Of a stretch of 64,000 nt of DNA, positions 11,337-23,207 are shown in pieces. Where the stretch lies: positions 1,054,001 to 1,118,000 of the forward strand of contig JAACJK010000220.1 in assembly GCA_013368325.1 (NCBI GenBank). The letters are read 5' to 3'. The notes beneath the pieces were generated by a model that ran no database searches, had not been told where the DNA came from, and was given only the letters and a program-made list of their open reading frames with translations. The position numbers were made by a program, and so were the translations under genes. The DNA is from Ephemerocybe angulata (Eukaryota > Basidiomycota > Agaricomycetes > Agaricales > Psathyrellaceae). Position 1 is the stretch's first letter, and each line of letters opens with the position of its first letter.

Positions 11337-12168
11337 ATGAAGTTCTCCCTCGCACTCGCCGCCCTCCTGCCCCTCGCTGCCTCAGCCGCAGACATCGCTG
11401 TCTCCGTCGGAAAGAGCGGGGTACGTACATGAGCGCTTGAGTCTTCCACCTTAGCGCCATGCTTATTTCTGTCCCGACCCTCGGCCATTTATAGCTTACC
11501 TTCGACCCCACGAGCGTCAAAGCTGCTGCAGGCGACGTGATCACCTTCTCCTTGTACGTCTATTACTCGCCCACTACATGGCCCACGGACTGACCCACCC
11601 CTCTCTACAGCTTCCCCAAGAACCACGTACGCTGCACTCCCTCAACAAAGATATCTTTTGTCTAACCACCAACTCCATTTCAGACCGTGACCCAGTCCAC
11701 CTTCGACAACCCCTGCGAGCCCTCCGCCAACGGTGCAAGCTCAGGCTTCACCCCCGTCGCCTCCGCAGACACACCCACCCTGTGGAAGTGGACCGTCGTC
11801 GACACCAACCCCGCCTGGTTCTACTGTGCCCAAACCGCGTAAGTCTCCCCCCAACAATTTAAGATTAAGCGCCCGTGGGGCTCCCGAAGTCAAAGCACCG
11901 AGGCTGACAAATCTCCGACTTCCTCCTTAGCCACTGCAAGAGCGGCATGGTCTTCGCTGTGAACCCCACTGCAGACAAGACCGTCGCAGCCTTCACGGAA
12001 AAGGCTAAAAGCGGCAATGGTACCACCACCTCCAGCACCACGGCGGCGCCGTCTGGAAGCAGCACTGCTACCGGCTACGGCGGCAAAAATGGCGCATCGC
12101 ACATTGCTGCGTCCGCTGGTGCAGCTATCCTCGCTGTCGCAGGCGCTGTTGCTGGGTTTGCGTTGTAG
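11337..12168 (+). CDS. Cupredoxin-domain cell-surface protein
   Basis: Five coding exons (11337-11420, 11495-11553, 11611-11626, 11684-11838, 11931-12168). The architecture matches the paralogue at 7.5 kb: signal peptide MKFSLALAALLPLAASA, copper-ligand His in PKNHTVTQ, Cys in WFYCAQ, His and Met in HCKSGMVF, then a Ser/Thr/Gly-rich stretch and a hydrophobic anchor segment ending GAVAGFAL. The first three exons have exactly the same lengths (84, 59, 16 nt). The intron that in the paralogue separates AAFT from DKAK is absent here, and the frame runs straight through AAFTEKAK. Likely secreted and GPI-anchored; its role is not established. Confidence 0.9.
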
Positions 12169-12711
12169 ATTGCTTTCACGATATACCCTACTGTAGTCCT
12201 TCATGTCTTGGGATGAATCCGATGTTGATAACGATGATCTTGACCCTTCTAAGAAGCACTGCCGTCTGCCGATGCAGATAGCGTATCCTGCGAAGCAGCT
12301 CCAGGGAATATGCGTCCATTGTACGAACGTGCTAGTCTCGTTGACCAGCCTCTAGTTGGAGCTCTTCGAGAAGACAATCGTTCTCTGAACCTGCCATCCT
12401 GCATCATCACCATCACAACGAAAAAGCGAAAGCGAAATGGAATGAAATTAATGAGGAGAGAGGGTTCGTAGACTGAATCGTTCGTAGGTGTAGGGGCCTG
12501 CACCACCGTGCTACGTAGCTGCATAACTCGAAGTGTGGTATCGACTATCTTTGAATAAAGTTCACGTCGTCATCCACGTAAGGGCTGCGTGACTTGGTCG
12601 AGGGTCGGTAGATGGATAGCGAGATGAGTGGGTGTGTGGTTGGATGTATGGATTCGACTCCACGAAAGTTAACGAGATAACGAGCAGACAGGAGCAGCCG
12701 TTCAGAGACGA
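12169..12711. other. Convergent intergenic region
   Basis: About 540 bp between the stops of two convergent genes. It should hold both 3' UTRs. No further gene is seen. Confidence 0.5.
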
Positions 12712-13701
12712 CTACTTGAGCTTCAGACGGGCCGCACGGGTAGCCTTGCGACGCTTCACATACCTAAGGAAAGGGAGAGACAAGTCAGCACCCCACCGAA
12801 AGCACAGACAGACCCAGCCAAGGGAAGCACATCCCCGAAAAAGAGACAAAAAAACTCACTTATGCTTCTTCATCTTCTTTCTCCTCTTCCTCTTCGTACT
12901 ATCCAGCAAAATCTGTACGTCCTCCAGCTCCTTCTCCATCCTCACCTGCCCCTCCACCCTCTCCGGGTCCTTCGCCGGGTCCAATCCCAACCTCTTCAAA
13001 GTAGCCTCCCACCCAACCGCAGCCCCAATCCTGCTCATCGCCATCGCCCGTCCAAGCTGCCTCGCCGCAATAGCGTCCGCATCCAACACCGCATGCTCGG
13101 GGAAGTCGTCGAACACCGACACCGGCACCCGCTGTTTGACCCCACCCTCCCGGAATGCCTGTGGCGTGCGCAGGGCGGTCTCGATATTGGGAGGGGGCCC
13201 CGGGGCGAAGAGCGCGGGCGGGGTGTGCAGGAGAAGGAGCGGGCGGTGGAGGGAGAAGAACTGGTGCAGCTTGTAGTCGCCCGGCGCGACCGCCGGGTGC
13301 GAAGAGGCGAGTTGCGCCTTGAGCGACGCGAGCTCGTCGACAGAGGCTTGAAGCTGCTCGGCAGCGCTCGTCGTCGTCGTCGCTGCTGTTACTGGTGTGG
13401 GTGCTGTGGGTGCTGCTGCTGTGGAAGGCGCTGGGGGTGATGATGATGATGATGATGAGTCAAGGGTTTTCTCCTGCGGTCGAGCAGCGTCACTAGTGTT
13501 CGTACCATCCTGGGTCGGCACGGCGGACGAATCCTTGGCCTGGGCAGCGTCGGCGACGACGGGGGCGGCCTTTGTCCCACTTGGGGCCTTTGCGCTGTTG
13601 AAGTAGCGGCCGCCTCCGGACCTTGAAGAGAAGACCGAGTATGCTCTGCTGCTGCTGCTCCTCGCAGGGAGCGCAGTCATGAGTCGGCGGAACGCAGACA
13701 T
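12712..13701 (-). CDS. Mitochondrial small-ribosomal-subunit protein mS38 (COX24/AURKAIP1 family)
   Basis: Two exons (13701-12860 and 12763-12712) encode about 297 residues. The start chosen opens an arginine/serine-rich presequence (MSAFRRLMTALPARSSSSRA) fitting mitochondrial import. The middle is low-complexity (poly-Ser, Ala/Thr/Pro). The C terminus after splicing reads KMKKHKYVKRRKATRAARLK, the strongly basic end that defines mS38/Cox24, which contacts rRNA in the mitoribosome and is needed for mitochondrial translation. The diagnostic motif spans the intron, so annotation by open frames alone would miss it. Upstream in-frame Met codons exist but precede no presequence-like stretch. Confidence 0.9.
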
Positions 13702-13922
13702 CCTGCCTACCTGCTCCGCGTCCTGGGGAATGTGTGTGTGATGGAAGCTGAGTGAGGTCCTGAGGAGTCGAGGCGATGTCCAAAAACTGCCACCCGGCCG
13801 GCCGGAATCCCGGCCCGCCTCCCCGGACGGATGGTCTTCCGACCTTGGCTCAAGCCTCGACCGTACGGGTCTCCACATTCAAGTGCCCATTATGCCCTAT
13901 CTACTGGCGTATTACACGTATT

Positions 13923-16321
13923 TTACAGGTCTTGGTACTCGAAAGATCCCGCAATCGCAGTCTTGCCTGCCACAGGGTTCTGGTTCGGCGACAAGATCGT
14001 CATCTTCTTCTCCCTCATATTGATATTAGTGCTGCAAGCAAGCAACATCAGTACCAGTTCCCACTCCCCAATCCAGGTAGCACCGATAAGAAGGAAGAAA
14101 CACGTACATATATACGAAACTCGTAACTGTAAGGTCCAGCACCTCCTCGTCGTACCGCTCGTTCTCGTCCGGATTCGGCGGCGCAAGCACGGCGAGCACA
14201 GAGTTGAGCAGGGCAGAGCCTGGCATCGCAGGATTTACAGGCACAGGTTGCATCTCACTCATAACTCTCGCCGCGCCCACAGGCAGTGCACTCGACGGTG
14301 CCATAGTTTCTGCACCCAGTCAAGTCAAGTCAAGCCAGGTCAAGTCAAGGCGGGTTAAGAAAGGACAACTGTCAGCTGCTTCTTCCCTCCCTCTACACCA
14401 AACTGAGAAAGCACGCACCCGTTCCAATCCTATAGATCGACATATCCCCGAACCCAATCACCCCACTTGACGGTGACAAAACAAGATCTGCAAGGGCCTC
14501 CCCGCCAAGTGTGGCCCCAGTCACCCCTGGCGGCGGCTGCACCGCGCACCCGTACATGTACGTGTGCAACTGGTATTTCTGTATGCGCTCCCGGTAGCTA
14601 TGATCTAGCTCAACCACCTGCGTGGGTTCGAGAGGGGCGACACCATAAGTTGAGAAGATTAAGATTGCGTGGCGAGAGAGGGTAGAGAGGGGGAGAGGAG
14701 AGAGGTACGCACCCCACCTGACTTCGGGATCTTGACGACGGAGATATGCGACCCGTAGGCGCGCTGCATCTCCACGTTCAGCTTTTCGTGGCCCACCACC
14801 AGTATCACGTTTACTACGCACAGCCAACCAACGGCAAAGTTGAGAAAGGAAGGAAGGAAGGGATAAGCGAGAGTCAGTTTTGCTTTCACAAGGAACGGGT
14901 GCGAGCCTTCCAGCAGAACCCGAAGAAGGATTCGTGGAAGCTGGCCTTGAGAGCTTTAGACAATCGGTACGTACTTCTGAAAGCGTCAACACAGGCTTTT
15001 ATGAGCTTCTGGCGGTGTTCGGGCGGGGAGGAGTTGCTCGCGAAGGAGGCGGGGGTATCGACAATAACGCCCGCTGCCTTTCCTGTGTACGTCAGGGGAG
15101 CGTTATGCAGGGATTCGTTAGCACGAGCGTATCATGAGTACAAACGTAGTAGGAAGTCCGTCCGGTCAATTAAGCAAGCGAACACAGATCCCAAACAAAG
15201 TCAGGTACGAGGACAGACGAATGAAGCTGAAAGAGGGGAGAAGATAGCATGCCGCACGTACCCTCAGGATCCAAGTCAAACCTGTCATTCACGTTCTCTC
15301 CAAGGTTTCGGATGAGGCGGTCCATAAGCAGGGGATTGCGTTTCGTGTCGGCGTGGCCGTACCAGTACACGAGGGGTACGTGCCCATGTGCACTGAGCAC
15401 GAGCGGGGCGGTGGTGGATGCCGTGCCGAGGGGGGAAGCGGGGGAGTATGTCGGGAGTGCGCCTTTGACTGGGGTCGCGGAGAGCGCGCCTGGGATTGCC
15501 CAGCCGCCCTGTACACAGGAGGGTAAGCAAAGCATGCATTTTGGTTAAAGTGTAAAGAGGGTTTATGGATGGTATAATGGATGGATGTGTGAGGGGATGG
15601 ATGTGTGAGGGGGAAGGGGTAACAAGCGCACTACGCACCTCGCTCGGGTCTACATTGACCAGCATCGGGGTCCACCCCTGGCCTGCACGGACAGCGTAGT
15701 TGGCGAGGATCTTCGCGACAGAGGTCTTTCCAGCGTTCTCTGGACCCAGGATCAGCACCCTCGGGGGCTCGCTGAGTTTTGGGTCGGGCTTCTCTGGCTC
15801 TGGCAACGGCGACCCGCGGGCCTTGCTCAGGGCACGCACGCGCATCTGCTCAAGCGCGATGTGCACGTTCGCGTACGCAGACATGGGTGTCTCTTCTGAA
15901 ACGTACTCTGTAGATGCGGTACCTGTGACGTGAGGGGGCAGGAGACAGCGATAAGGACATGGTTTGGCAACAGGCATAAGATCATAGGAGCGATGAATCC
16001 AACGGGGAGAATGGAGGGGAGCCAGAGGTAATTAAGCTTGTACTCATCTCTATGACGCAGCCCTGCCATGTGTACAGGGCAGCCTTGCATTCCGACGTGA
16101 ACAGGTACGTCTTTCCCTCGACAAGCTCGGCGCCAAAGATCTCCGCACGGCCCTTGAGCAGCTGGAATTGGGGTCCTTCAGGGCTATCGTATGAATGGGA
16201 TCCTGGCTGGGCTGACCTTGATTGCGAACGTCGTCCCGGGGTCGAGTTCAAACCGATATTCTGTCTCTGGCTCGAGAATCCATTCGCGGGGACGGGCTGG
16301 GGCGTCGTTGGCGTCGGACAT
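13923..16321 (-). CDS. CLP1: mRNA cleavage and polyadenylation factor CLP1
   Basis: Nine exons (16321-16217, 16161-16044, 15922-15639, 15508-15262, 15082-14975, 14813-14713, 14617-14419, 14309-14108, 14031-13923) join in phase to 490 residues, close to the usual 430-490. The N-terminal domain reads EWILEPETEYRFELDPGTTF then LLKGRAEIFGAELVEGKTY. The central P-loop domain has Walker A GPENAGKTS and NVDPSE. Later come VDTPASF, INVILVVGHEKLNVEMQR and SGGVVELDHSYRERI, and the C-terminal domain ends SIYRIGTG...EKKMTILSP. CLP1 binds ATP and bridges subunits of cleavage factor IA/II in 3'-end formation; animal homologues are RNA 5'-kinases. It diverges from the MFS gene to its right. Confidence 0.95.
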
Positions 16322-17020
16322 AGCTGGCGTGCGTCAAAGCAACAAATCCTGAGCGCCAATTGTCTGCACACAGCCACATCAGCTGGCGTTCGGCGTCTGC
16401 CGAGCTCTCATGCTTCCGCCGTTTCCTGGCCGTTTCTGATTTCATCCTCTCTCTCACATACCCACAGGAACGGGTTGAGATATCTGGGATTCTGCGCTCC
16501 CATGCGCGACACCCCTTGACGCCGTGAAGCTTCTCACTGTATGTATCTACCTTGAAGAGAGTATCGAAGCCTCCAAGGTTTTACTCATCCTTAGACTCGA
16601 CCTGATCGGATGCCCGGCGAATGAAATCTTCTCGCGGAGATGCGCGCTGCAAGCACAAGCGCAACATGTACAGTACAGTAAGTAATCTTGGAAGATCTCG
16701 CTCCGCACTCGAATAAGTAAGGCGGTGCGCGAACTCTCCGACCAACCGTCTTCTCAGGTCAAACATCAATCAATCTTCTTGAAGTTCTTCTCCAATCGCC
16801 CACTGTGCCAAATCACCTTACGGCATGCGCGTAACTCTGTCCTGAATTTCAAGCTTGGATGAGGGCGTTAGGAAGGATATCCGCCTGTCTGCCTTATATT
16901 TAACGGGGCGCGCTTGCGGAGGCTCTTCTTCGCTTCCTTCCCCAGCCTCCTTCCGACTCCGTCTTCGTAGTGCACTCCGACACCCTCCCCCTCAGCTACA
17001 CCGTCGAGCAGCACCTCAGG
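16322..17020. other. Divergent promoter region CLP1 / MFS gene
   Basis: About 700 bp between the start codons of two divergent genes. Both promoters should be here. No additional coding or RNA gene is recognised. Confidence 0.5.
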
Positions 17021-20000
17021 ATGTCGACGACCTCGGACAGCGTCTCCGAGAAGCACTCGAAACACGATGACACGAGAGGCCCGGGTTCAAGCGCCCAGGC
17101 AAAGTTTGCCGCTGCCGATATCGACGTCGCAGCCCACCTCGCGAACACAGGCTCAGTGAAGACCCTCACTCACGAGGAGGGGCAGAGGCTCAGGTGCGCT
17201 GCCCTCCTATCCCCTATGTCCATCCGTCATCCGTGATACTCATCCTTGGAACGCAGACGCAAAATCGACTGGCATCTTATGCCGCTTATGTGCAGTGAGT
17301 GGTTGCTACTCGACGCGTCCCTTGGTTCGAATGGTGCTGACTGTCATTTGTCTAGTTCTCTACTTGTCCGTACCAACCCTTCCATACCTCCTGAACCCAA
17401 TCGATTGACCCGTTCGATAGAATGACCTTTGCCGACAAGACCACCCTTGGACAATCTGCAGTCCTCGGCATAATGTGCGCACCGACCCCGAGCATATGTT
17501 TAAACCTTGCTGATCCATCAACCCTCATCATCCATAATCTTACGGCACCTACCCCCCATATTTAGCCCAAGCAACAAGCTGTCGCAAAACCAGTTCAATT
17601 GGCTTGGAACGATCTTCTCGCTCAGCTTCCTCTTTTTCGAGGTACGTACAGATTTCCATCGTGCCACTTCCCCTAGGACTCGCACAACCCGCAATCGTCA
17701 TCGTATTCCTCCATGGATCGCATCCCGATCCCATGGGCTATGTGCTATATACGTTCTGCGCTCTTACTAACACTCCCTATTCCTGGCACACAGTATCCGC
17801 AGAATTTAGCCCTGCAGCGCTTCCCGGTGGGGAAATGGATGAGGTGCGTCACCCCGAGTCGTATCTTATCACAAATCACCCCGAGTGTGCCGAGCTGCAT
17901 CTCGAGCATCTTCATCCATCTCCGTGGAGTTCGACAATCTCCGTCCCTCTCTGTAATTAAAATACACGGAAGCTATCTTGGCCTCCCAATTTTCTGCGCG
18001 AGCTTTTGTGTTTTTTTTATAGCTTACTTACTAACGACGTAACCTTCGTTTGTTTCAGCCTCAATATCTTCGTCTGGGCTGTTGCGCTGCTCTGCCATGC
18101 TGCATGCAAGTCCTTCGGCGCCCTCTTCACCGTGCGCTTCATCCTGGGCGCCTGCGAGGGTGCTATCACCCCTGGGTTCATGATCGTGACCTCTATGTTC
18201 TATACAAGGGAGGAGCAGACGCGCAGAGTCGGGTATTGGTGTATGTGTCCCTTCTCTATCTTGCTACCCCCGTTCATCCGGTCCGATTCATCCTCGCCAA
18301 TCCCCTGTTTGCTTCATCTGTGTGTGTGTGTGTTCGGCGCTAATCCATCTTTATCCATGTGCTACGCAGTCCTCATGAACGGCTTCGCCATCATCTTCCT
18401 TGGCTTCACGAGTTTCGGGGTTTTGCATACCAAAGTGCGTTTCGGTTCCGCTCTTCCGAGCCTAGACTCGGGAGAGGTTTGGTTGTCCTTGTTCTGATTC
18501 TAATTCTGATGTCGACTCTACCCGTGTAGACGCCCAACTTCAAGCCGTGGCAATGGTACGCCCACTGACATTAAGTCCATGATCAAGTTACGAAACTTAA
18601 ACGTTTACTTTGTGTGGTGTAGGTTGATGATTATAACTGGCCTCATCACCCTCATCGTGTCTCTCCTTTTCTGGTGCGTACACGCACGCTTCTCCTTTCC
18701 CGAGACTTCGGAATACTGATTGATTGACGCCCACAGGCTCTTCTTCCCCGACTCGCCCACAAACGCGTGGTTCCTCACCCCAGAGGAGCGCGTGCAGGCG
18801 ATTGAGAGGATCAAGGTCAACCAGAGCGGTGTTGAGAATAAGCGATGGAAGAAAGATCAGTGCGTATCCGTTATCTTTCTTTCACCCTGGGTCGTCCTCC
18901 CATATTTCGCTTTCTCCTTCTGTGTCGGGTAAATTGCCGTCAGCTGACATGTGATCATCCTAATTCTTTTGTGGGCGCTTCATAGATTCCTCGAGACGCT
19001 GAGAGACCCCAAAGTCTGGATCATGGCGCTCTTCGCGGCAATTGTGTACGTCTTCCTTCCCCCGCCCTACCTTCTCCCGTGGAACTGACGACTCCATCTG
19101 CCACCCCACAGCAATGTGCCCAACTCCGTACGCCGTTTTCCCAAGCGCCTAATGCACTTACTGATGTTGTTTTCGTCCACTCATCGTTTCCCTCTTTGGT
19201 CTCTTCCCGCTTTTGACGCTTTGACGACAACCGCGGCCGGCTGCAGTTGATCAACCAGCGACAGATCATCGTCAATCAATTCGGATTCGCGCCTATCCAC
19301 ACGACCCTTATTGGGTGTGTGGACGGTGTTGTGGAGAGTGCGTATTCTTACTCTGCGTGGTGCTGGGCTTCGAGGCCGTGGGGTACGGAGCTGACGAAAA
19401 ACTGTTTGATTTTCTTCCGCCTTGCGCCTCCTTGTGGATCTCGCCTATTACCCTCCTCGCCTTCGCCTTCTCTTCTGACAATTCTTCCTTCGACCCGCTG
19501 CGATCTCACCCACCTCCCTACTCAATCTCAAACACCCGATCATGTCCTCGTGCAATCCCACGTTGTTTTGCGCTGTGATTGTGACAATGCAGTCCTGACG
19601 ATCTGGCTGGGCGTCTCGCTTACGCGCATCCCCGCGCTTGGACGGGGGTACACCTCGATCCTCATGTTCGTCCCTGCACTTTTGGGATCGCTATTGGTTA
19701 ACACGCTGCGCGACTCGAACCGTGTTGGGCTGTTGTTCTCATATTGGGTGTCTGGTATGTGGTTCTTCTTCTGCTCGTTCTCCTCGTTCTCCTTCATCTC
19801 TCGCTGCTTTACATCCTCTTTTCGAGGCGTTGATCGCACACTCTGTTGATCTGGTGTCTTGACCAAGGCTCTGGCTTGTCAAAGACACACCTGTCATACC
19901 GCGTCTGCGGCGGTGGCGCCTGTCCCTCATGCACCGTCGACGATCCCCCTTCCGCCGATGCCGAGGCACTTCGCCCTTCTCTCCGTGAATCTCCCGCCGT

Positions 20001-20609
20001 CCCTGAAACACCTGTCGCAGTGTGATCTGGATCTAATCTGGATTCCAGTCGCCGTCCTTATTATTATTACTTTCTTCCTTCGTCTTCTTTCTTCTGGCTG
20101 ACTGAGTACTGAGCGACGTGACTGACTAACACCCTCCACACAGTCTTCTTCATCGTGCCTTTCCCTATCTTCTTGGGATGGGCAGGATCGATCGTGTCGG
20201 GGCACACTAAACGTACGTTTCCCCGTCCATCCCCATAATTATTCGCGTCTGAATTAACATGGCTCGCTCGTGCGTAGGTACAACCACGAACGCCATCATC
20301 CTCATCGCCTACGCCCTCGGCAACGCCGCTGGGCCCTTCATGTGGAAGAAAGAATACCAGCCACGGAACCACATCCCCTGGATCGTCATCTCCTCATGCA
20401 TCTTCTCCGGCGCCGTCCTCGTCTTCGTCCTCCGCACGCTCCTTGCAAGGGAAAATGCGCGCCGCGACGCTGAGACGCGCGACGAGACGTACGACGATGT
20501 CTATGTGCTTACGGAGAAGCCCGATGGGACGAAGGTCGAGACGCGCGTGGATAAGACGTTCCTTGACCTTACGGATCTGCAGAATCGCGACTTTAGGTAT
20601 ATCTTGTAG
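17021..20609 (+). CDS. MFS transporter, allantoate permease (Dal5-like) family
   Basis: A many-exon gene. The first exon (17021-17193) gives a hydrophilic N terminus, followed by family-typical pieces: RKIDWHLMPLMC, MTFADKTTLGQSAVLGIM, SQNQFNWLGTIFSLSFLFFE, RFILGACEGAITPGFMIV, FFPDSPTNAWFLTPEERV, FLETLRDPKVWIM, TLIGCVDGVVE, LTRIPALGRGY, and TNAIILIAYALGNAAGPFMW. It ends with a charged cytosolic tail whose last residues are NRDFRYIL. The pieces supply about 12 membrane segments. The family imports allantoate, nicotinate, biotin and other carboxylated compounds by proton symport at the plasma membrane; the substrate here cannot be told. One exon, 17356-17365, is only 10 nt. A long intron of about 390 nt (19754-20144) follows the segment LLFSYWVS. 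No disabling change was seen. Confidence 0.88.
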
Positions 20610-20998
20610 GGTGGGGTAGGATGGGTGGGATGGGGTGTTCTTGATGCCTTTTTTCATGGCTTGGAATGTGCACGACCGTGTAACGTTAGCGCTTAATGTT
20701 GGGTCAATGTAATAATGTAAATCTAGGGTACGGTAATTTGTTGGTTCCCTGCCCACTGGCAGTGCACTGCAAAGGCAAGCGCTTCGGCCGCCGACCGTCG
20801 GGCAGCTCGGGCTTACTACTCTATGCTTGTCACTTGAGGCGGAGCTTAAAATGTTTTCGGGGTCACGACTCACCAGCTGACGTCGCGTCCATTGAATTTT
20901 GGGCGCTTGTCGAAAACCAGACTTAAAGGGGGCCGCAGTGAGGCATGTTTTTGGGGATCTAATCTTTCTCGCTTATTGGATGCTAATGATGTGCAGGC
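20610..20998. other. Intergenic region upstream of the first F-box gene
   Basis: About 390 bp. It holds GGGCGCTTGTCG (20901-20912), about 90 bases before the F-box start codon. A near-identical block occurs before the F-box paralogue at 25.3 kb. Confidence 0.5.
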
Positions 20999-22720
20999 AT
21001 GCCTCAAGGTCAACCAGAGGGGGTGAAAGCCAGCGCTCTCGAAGAAACTCGCGAGAAACTCTGGCAGTCCATCATATGCAAAGAAATCGAACTTCGAGAG
21101 GCGAAAACAAAATACAATGCAACATCCTTCCTGAATCGTCTTCCGGTCGAGATACTGTCCAAAGTATTTCTCGAACTCGCTTCCGCGATCACCAACGACT
21201 TCATCGACATCCTTGACCCAAAGGGCCGCGCCGTCTCATGGATCTACGTGACACACGTGTGCAGCCATTGGCGTGAAGTAGCGCTCGACTGCGCAGCACT
21301 TTGGTCAGACATACTGTACCTCAACCCGTCTCTCGCAGAAGCAATGCTCAGTCGCTCGAAAAAGGCCCCTTTATCCTTCAAGCTCTCCTGGTATAGTAAC
21401 CCCAAGTGGGAATCCAAGGACGTGATACACAAGATATTGTCCCACTCGGAGCGCCTGGTTTCTGTGGAAATTGGGAGTTGCGCCAACGCCGCAATTTTGG
21501 CGCACTTCTCCCGTGCTGCCCCGATCCTGGAGAAGCTCTCACTGTGTGGCGTTTACCCAGCAGTCGACCTCACCTCAACGTTTCTTCAAGCCGGCGCACC
21601 TTCATTGAAGCACCTCGCCCTGAGCCAATTCCAGTTTGAGAGTTGGGCTGTTTTGCCCCTTGGACCGCGCTTGACGTATCTCCAAATTGTGGGTTCAGCA
21701 GTTCAACGTCCCTCGGCCCCCCAGTTTATTGCTTCGATTCACGCGATGCCCCATCTTCAAACCCTCATCCTGGAAAAACTTCTCCCAGAAGGCGAGTATC
21801 CAACCGACCCCGTCTACAATGCGATCTACCCCCCGCCCTTCCCCGCCCTGGGTAAACTAAGCCTCACCGATACTGTCGAAGACGTTACCAACTTCTTCAG
21901 TGCCGTCAACCTCCCGGAAACTGCAAAACTCTTTCTTGAATTTTCAGATCCCCACTTATTCGATGAAGAATCTCTTCCTGGTTTCCTTACAAACCTCGGG
22001 GAGAGCTGGAAGGGCTTAAAATCTGGCGTCCAAAAGCTAGTCATGCGTGAAGACTTCACCATAGATGTCCTCACATTCGAATTCTACGGCGGCGACTGTG
22101 GCGAGGCAGATACACACCGACCTGGGCTAACTATGGAGGTTGGAGAATGGTCCCCTGCCAATGTGCTGCAAGTGGATGATTTCATCGTGGCATTTACCGC
22201 CGGAATGAACCTCGCCCCTCTTCAAACTCTGCGCATATCCTTTTTCGAGTCTACCTTCTTTACCCCGGACATGTGGGTGAGGGCATTCAGCCGCTTCGAA
22301 CAGCTCCAGACCATGGAATTCGAGAACTCCGACTCATGGGAGTTCCTCGAGGCCCTGGAGTCGGATCCAGCTTTCAAGGACGAACGGTCACCGCAAGCGC
22401 AAGAGGCTGCTGCGCTGGCCCCACACTTCCCTGCCTTGACCACAATCAAGTTTAAAGTATTCGACTTCGAATGCCGAATTGGTAGCAGTGCGTGGGACTT
22501 TGGGTTCATCTTCTTGGACGTTCTGAGTCGACGGGTTTCGTGCCCACCTATCACCTTCGACGTTTCCCAGTGCACGAATTTCAGTTCTGCGCACTACCAG
22601 CAGCTCAAGATGACCGGACTCGACATCACTTGGGACTGCCACGAAGATATGACAGCCGGAGATGACGCAAATTCCGACTCTATCGATTATGACGAGGACG
22701 ATTCAGAAGAAGAGCACTAA
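20999..22720 (+). CDS. F-box protein with C-terminal repeat region (copy 1)
   Basis: A single exon of 573 residues. A short N-terminal helix rich in Glu/Lys precedes an F-box of the agaricomycete type at about residues 45-105 (LNRLPVEILSKVFLELAS ... WIYVTHVCSHWREVALDCAA). The rest is a leucine-rich, LRR-like array (for example LEKLSLCGV, LKHLALSQF, LQTLILEKL), and the tail is acidic (DEDDSEEEH). F-box proteins bind SKP1 and present substrates to SCF ubiquitin ligases; the target is unknown. It is closely related to the gene at 25.3 kb and less so to those at 23.2 and 61 kb. No interruption is seen. Confidence 0.88.
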   Translation: MPQGQPEGVKASALEETREKLWQSIICKEIELREAKTKYNATSFLNRLPVEILSKVFLELASAITNDFIDILDPKGRAVSWIYVTHVCSHWREVALDCAALWSDILYLNPSLAEAMLSRSKKAPLSFKLSWYSNPKWESKDVIHKILSHSERLVSVEIGSCANAAILAHFSRAAPILEKLSLCGVYPAVDLTSTFLQAGAPSLKHLALSQFQFESWAVLPLGPRLTYLQIVGSAVQRPSAPQFIASIHAMPHLQTLILEKLLPEGEYPTDPVYNAIYPPPFPALGKLSLTDTVEDVTNFFSAVNLPETAKLFLEFSDPHLFDEESLPGFLTNLGESWKGLKSGVQKLVMREDFTIDVLTFEFYGGDCGEADTHRPGLTMEVGEWSPANVLQVDDFIVAFTAGMNLAPLQTLRISFFESTFFTPDMWVRAFSRFEQLQTMEFENSDSWEFLEALESDPAFKDERSPQAQEAAALAPHFPALTTIKFKVFDFECRIGSSAWDFGFIFLDVLSRRVSCPPITFDVSQCTNFSSAHYQQLKMTGLDITWDCHEDMTAGDDANSDSIDYDEDDSEEEH

Positions 22721-23060
22721 GGGCTGGAGGATGGGAGCGAGGCTCTTGGTCATGACGGCTCACGAGGATTAGAGTCAACCTGGCGAAGAAAGATAAGGGG
22801 ATCTCGGGGGAGCTCAGATTGTTGAGACAGGATGTTAGGCAGAATAAATCTAAAGAATCTGTTTCGAACCAAAGGCCGAAGAGTGCTGATTTGCGCGCCC
22901 GAGTTTCTTTTTCTGGTCCTTGGTTTCTTACTGCTCTCCTCAACGTTCATGTTCAAGATATCGCCAGCCTGCGACGGGGAGAGTATAGAAACATGCGATA
23001 TATATTATAAATATAATATTCGGTCAGGACATATGTTCGGAGTTCTCCGATGACAGTCCA
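22721..23060. other. Intergenic region between F-box genes
   Basis: About 340 bp, AT-rich around 22995-23030. No gene is seen. Confidence 0.4.
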
Positions 23061-23207
23061 ATGTATTGCCCCAAAGAACTCCCCAGCCTCCAGGTGCAGG
23101 GTTGTTCCCAACTTCCACAGCGAAGCCACGAGGCCACAACCACCGTCCGTGCGAACCTACACTATCGTCTCAGGTGCAAGCAGTTGTCATAGACCGTCGA
23201 CTTCGTA

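Noticed and set aside
13397..13606. Plus-strand frame opposite the mS38 gene with poly-Asp
   Set aside because: It is the complement of the poly-Ser repeat in mS38; a shadow.
14315..14352. TCAAG-type pentamer repeats
   Set aside because: A short degenerate tandem repeat inside a CLP1 intron, with no sign of function.
15555..15615. ATGGATGTGTGAGGGG repeats
   Set aside because: Simple microsatellite within a CLP1 intron; no CRISPR-like or regulatory structure.
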